The position numbers were made by a program, and so were the translations under genes. The notes beneath the pieces were generated by a model that saw only the letters and a program-made list of their open reading frames with translations, was not told where the DNA came from and searched no databases. DNA of 5,175 nucleotides from CAIKOD01 sp035543455 (lineage in GTDB: Archaea; Halobacteriota; Methanomicrobia; Methanomicrobiales; Methanospirillaceae): the NCBI GenBank assembly GCA_035543455.1, contig DATKKE010000032.1, positions 1-5,175 of the forward strand, written 5' to 3'. The first letter of the stretch is position 1; every line of letters begins with the position of its first letter. This document shows positions 5,108 to 5,175 of the stretch, in pieces.

Positions 5108-5175
5108 GCGGATGGGGAGGAAGTAAGTATCTCCTTTTCCTATATGAATGCTGATTTGTTCACCGCTACATGCAC

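Noticed and set aside
5144..5175. Plus-strand ATG opening MNADLFTATC at the right edge
   Set aside because: Only ten codons are visible, and the nearest GGAGG is too far upstream to support the start.

Overview
The window looks like part of an archaeal accessory element, most likely from a methanogen of the Methanomicrobia. This is inferred from Shine-Dalgarno sequences of the GGAGG/GGTGA type before most starts, TATA-like boxes instead of clear bacterial -35/-10 pairs, and a GC-rich coding region beside an AT-richer intergenic region. The host cannot be fixed from sequence alone. A plasmid, provirus or integrated remnant would all fit; no integrase, capsid gene, att site, rRNA, tRNA or CRISPR array is visible.

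Almost everything lies on the minus strand, in one compact operon read from about 4476 to the left edge. In transcription order: a 42-residue orphan protein (4348-4476), a 68-residue protein with a pentapeptide repeat (4148-4354), a 68-residue cysteine-rich protein (3942-4148), a 1009-residue primase/ATPase (909-3938), a 43-residue mini zinc protein with two DnaJ-type CxxCxGTG knuckles (781-912), a 78-residue protein with a possible HTH fold (548-784), an 82-residue very basic helical protein (303-551), and a repeat protein that runs off the left edge (1-306). Five of these genes are missed or given wrong starts by a longest-ORF reading. The four junctions after the primase start are all exact 4-base ATGA overlaps; the earlier ones are a 7-base overlap, a 1-base TGATG overlap and a 3-base gap. 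Shine-Dalgarno sequences support nearly all of the chosen starts.

The primase is the anchor. It has an archaeo-eukaryotic primase (AEP) catalytic core, a CHC2-like zinc motif, a proline-rich linker, a P-loop helicase-type ATPase, a winged-helix region, a long AT-rich low-complexity linker, and two C-terminal CxxC/CxxC zinc ribbons. This is the architecture of a replication initiator or primase-helicase of a mobile replicon. The small zinc and basic proteins tied to it by overlapping codons are plausible accessory factors for replication or its control, but that is inference.

The right-hand 700 bases (4477-5175) hold no confident gene. They contain several inverted repeats, TATA-like boxes, CGTTTTA repeats and one G-rich string resembling the tail of archaeal origin recognition boxes. 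Together with the tandem 15-bp repeats at 4188-4254, this makes the region a candidate origin and control region for the operon. A 24-codon plus-strand ORF with a strong Shine-Dalgarno sequence (5033-5107) may start a divergent unit.
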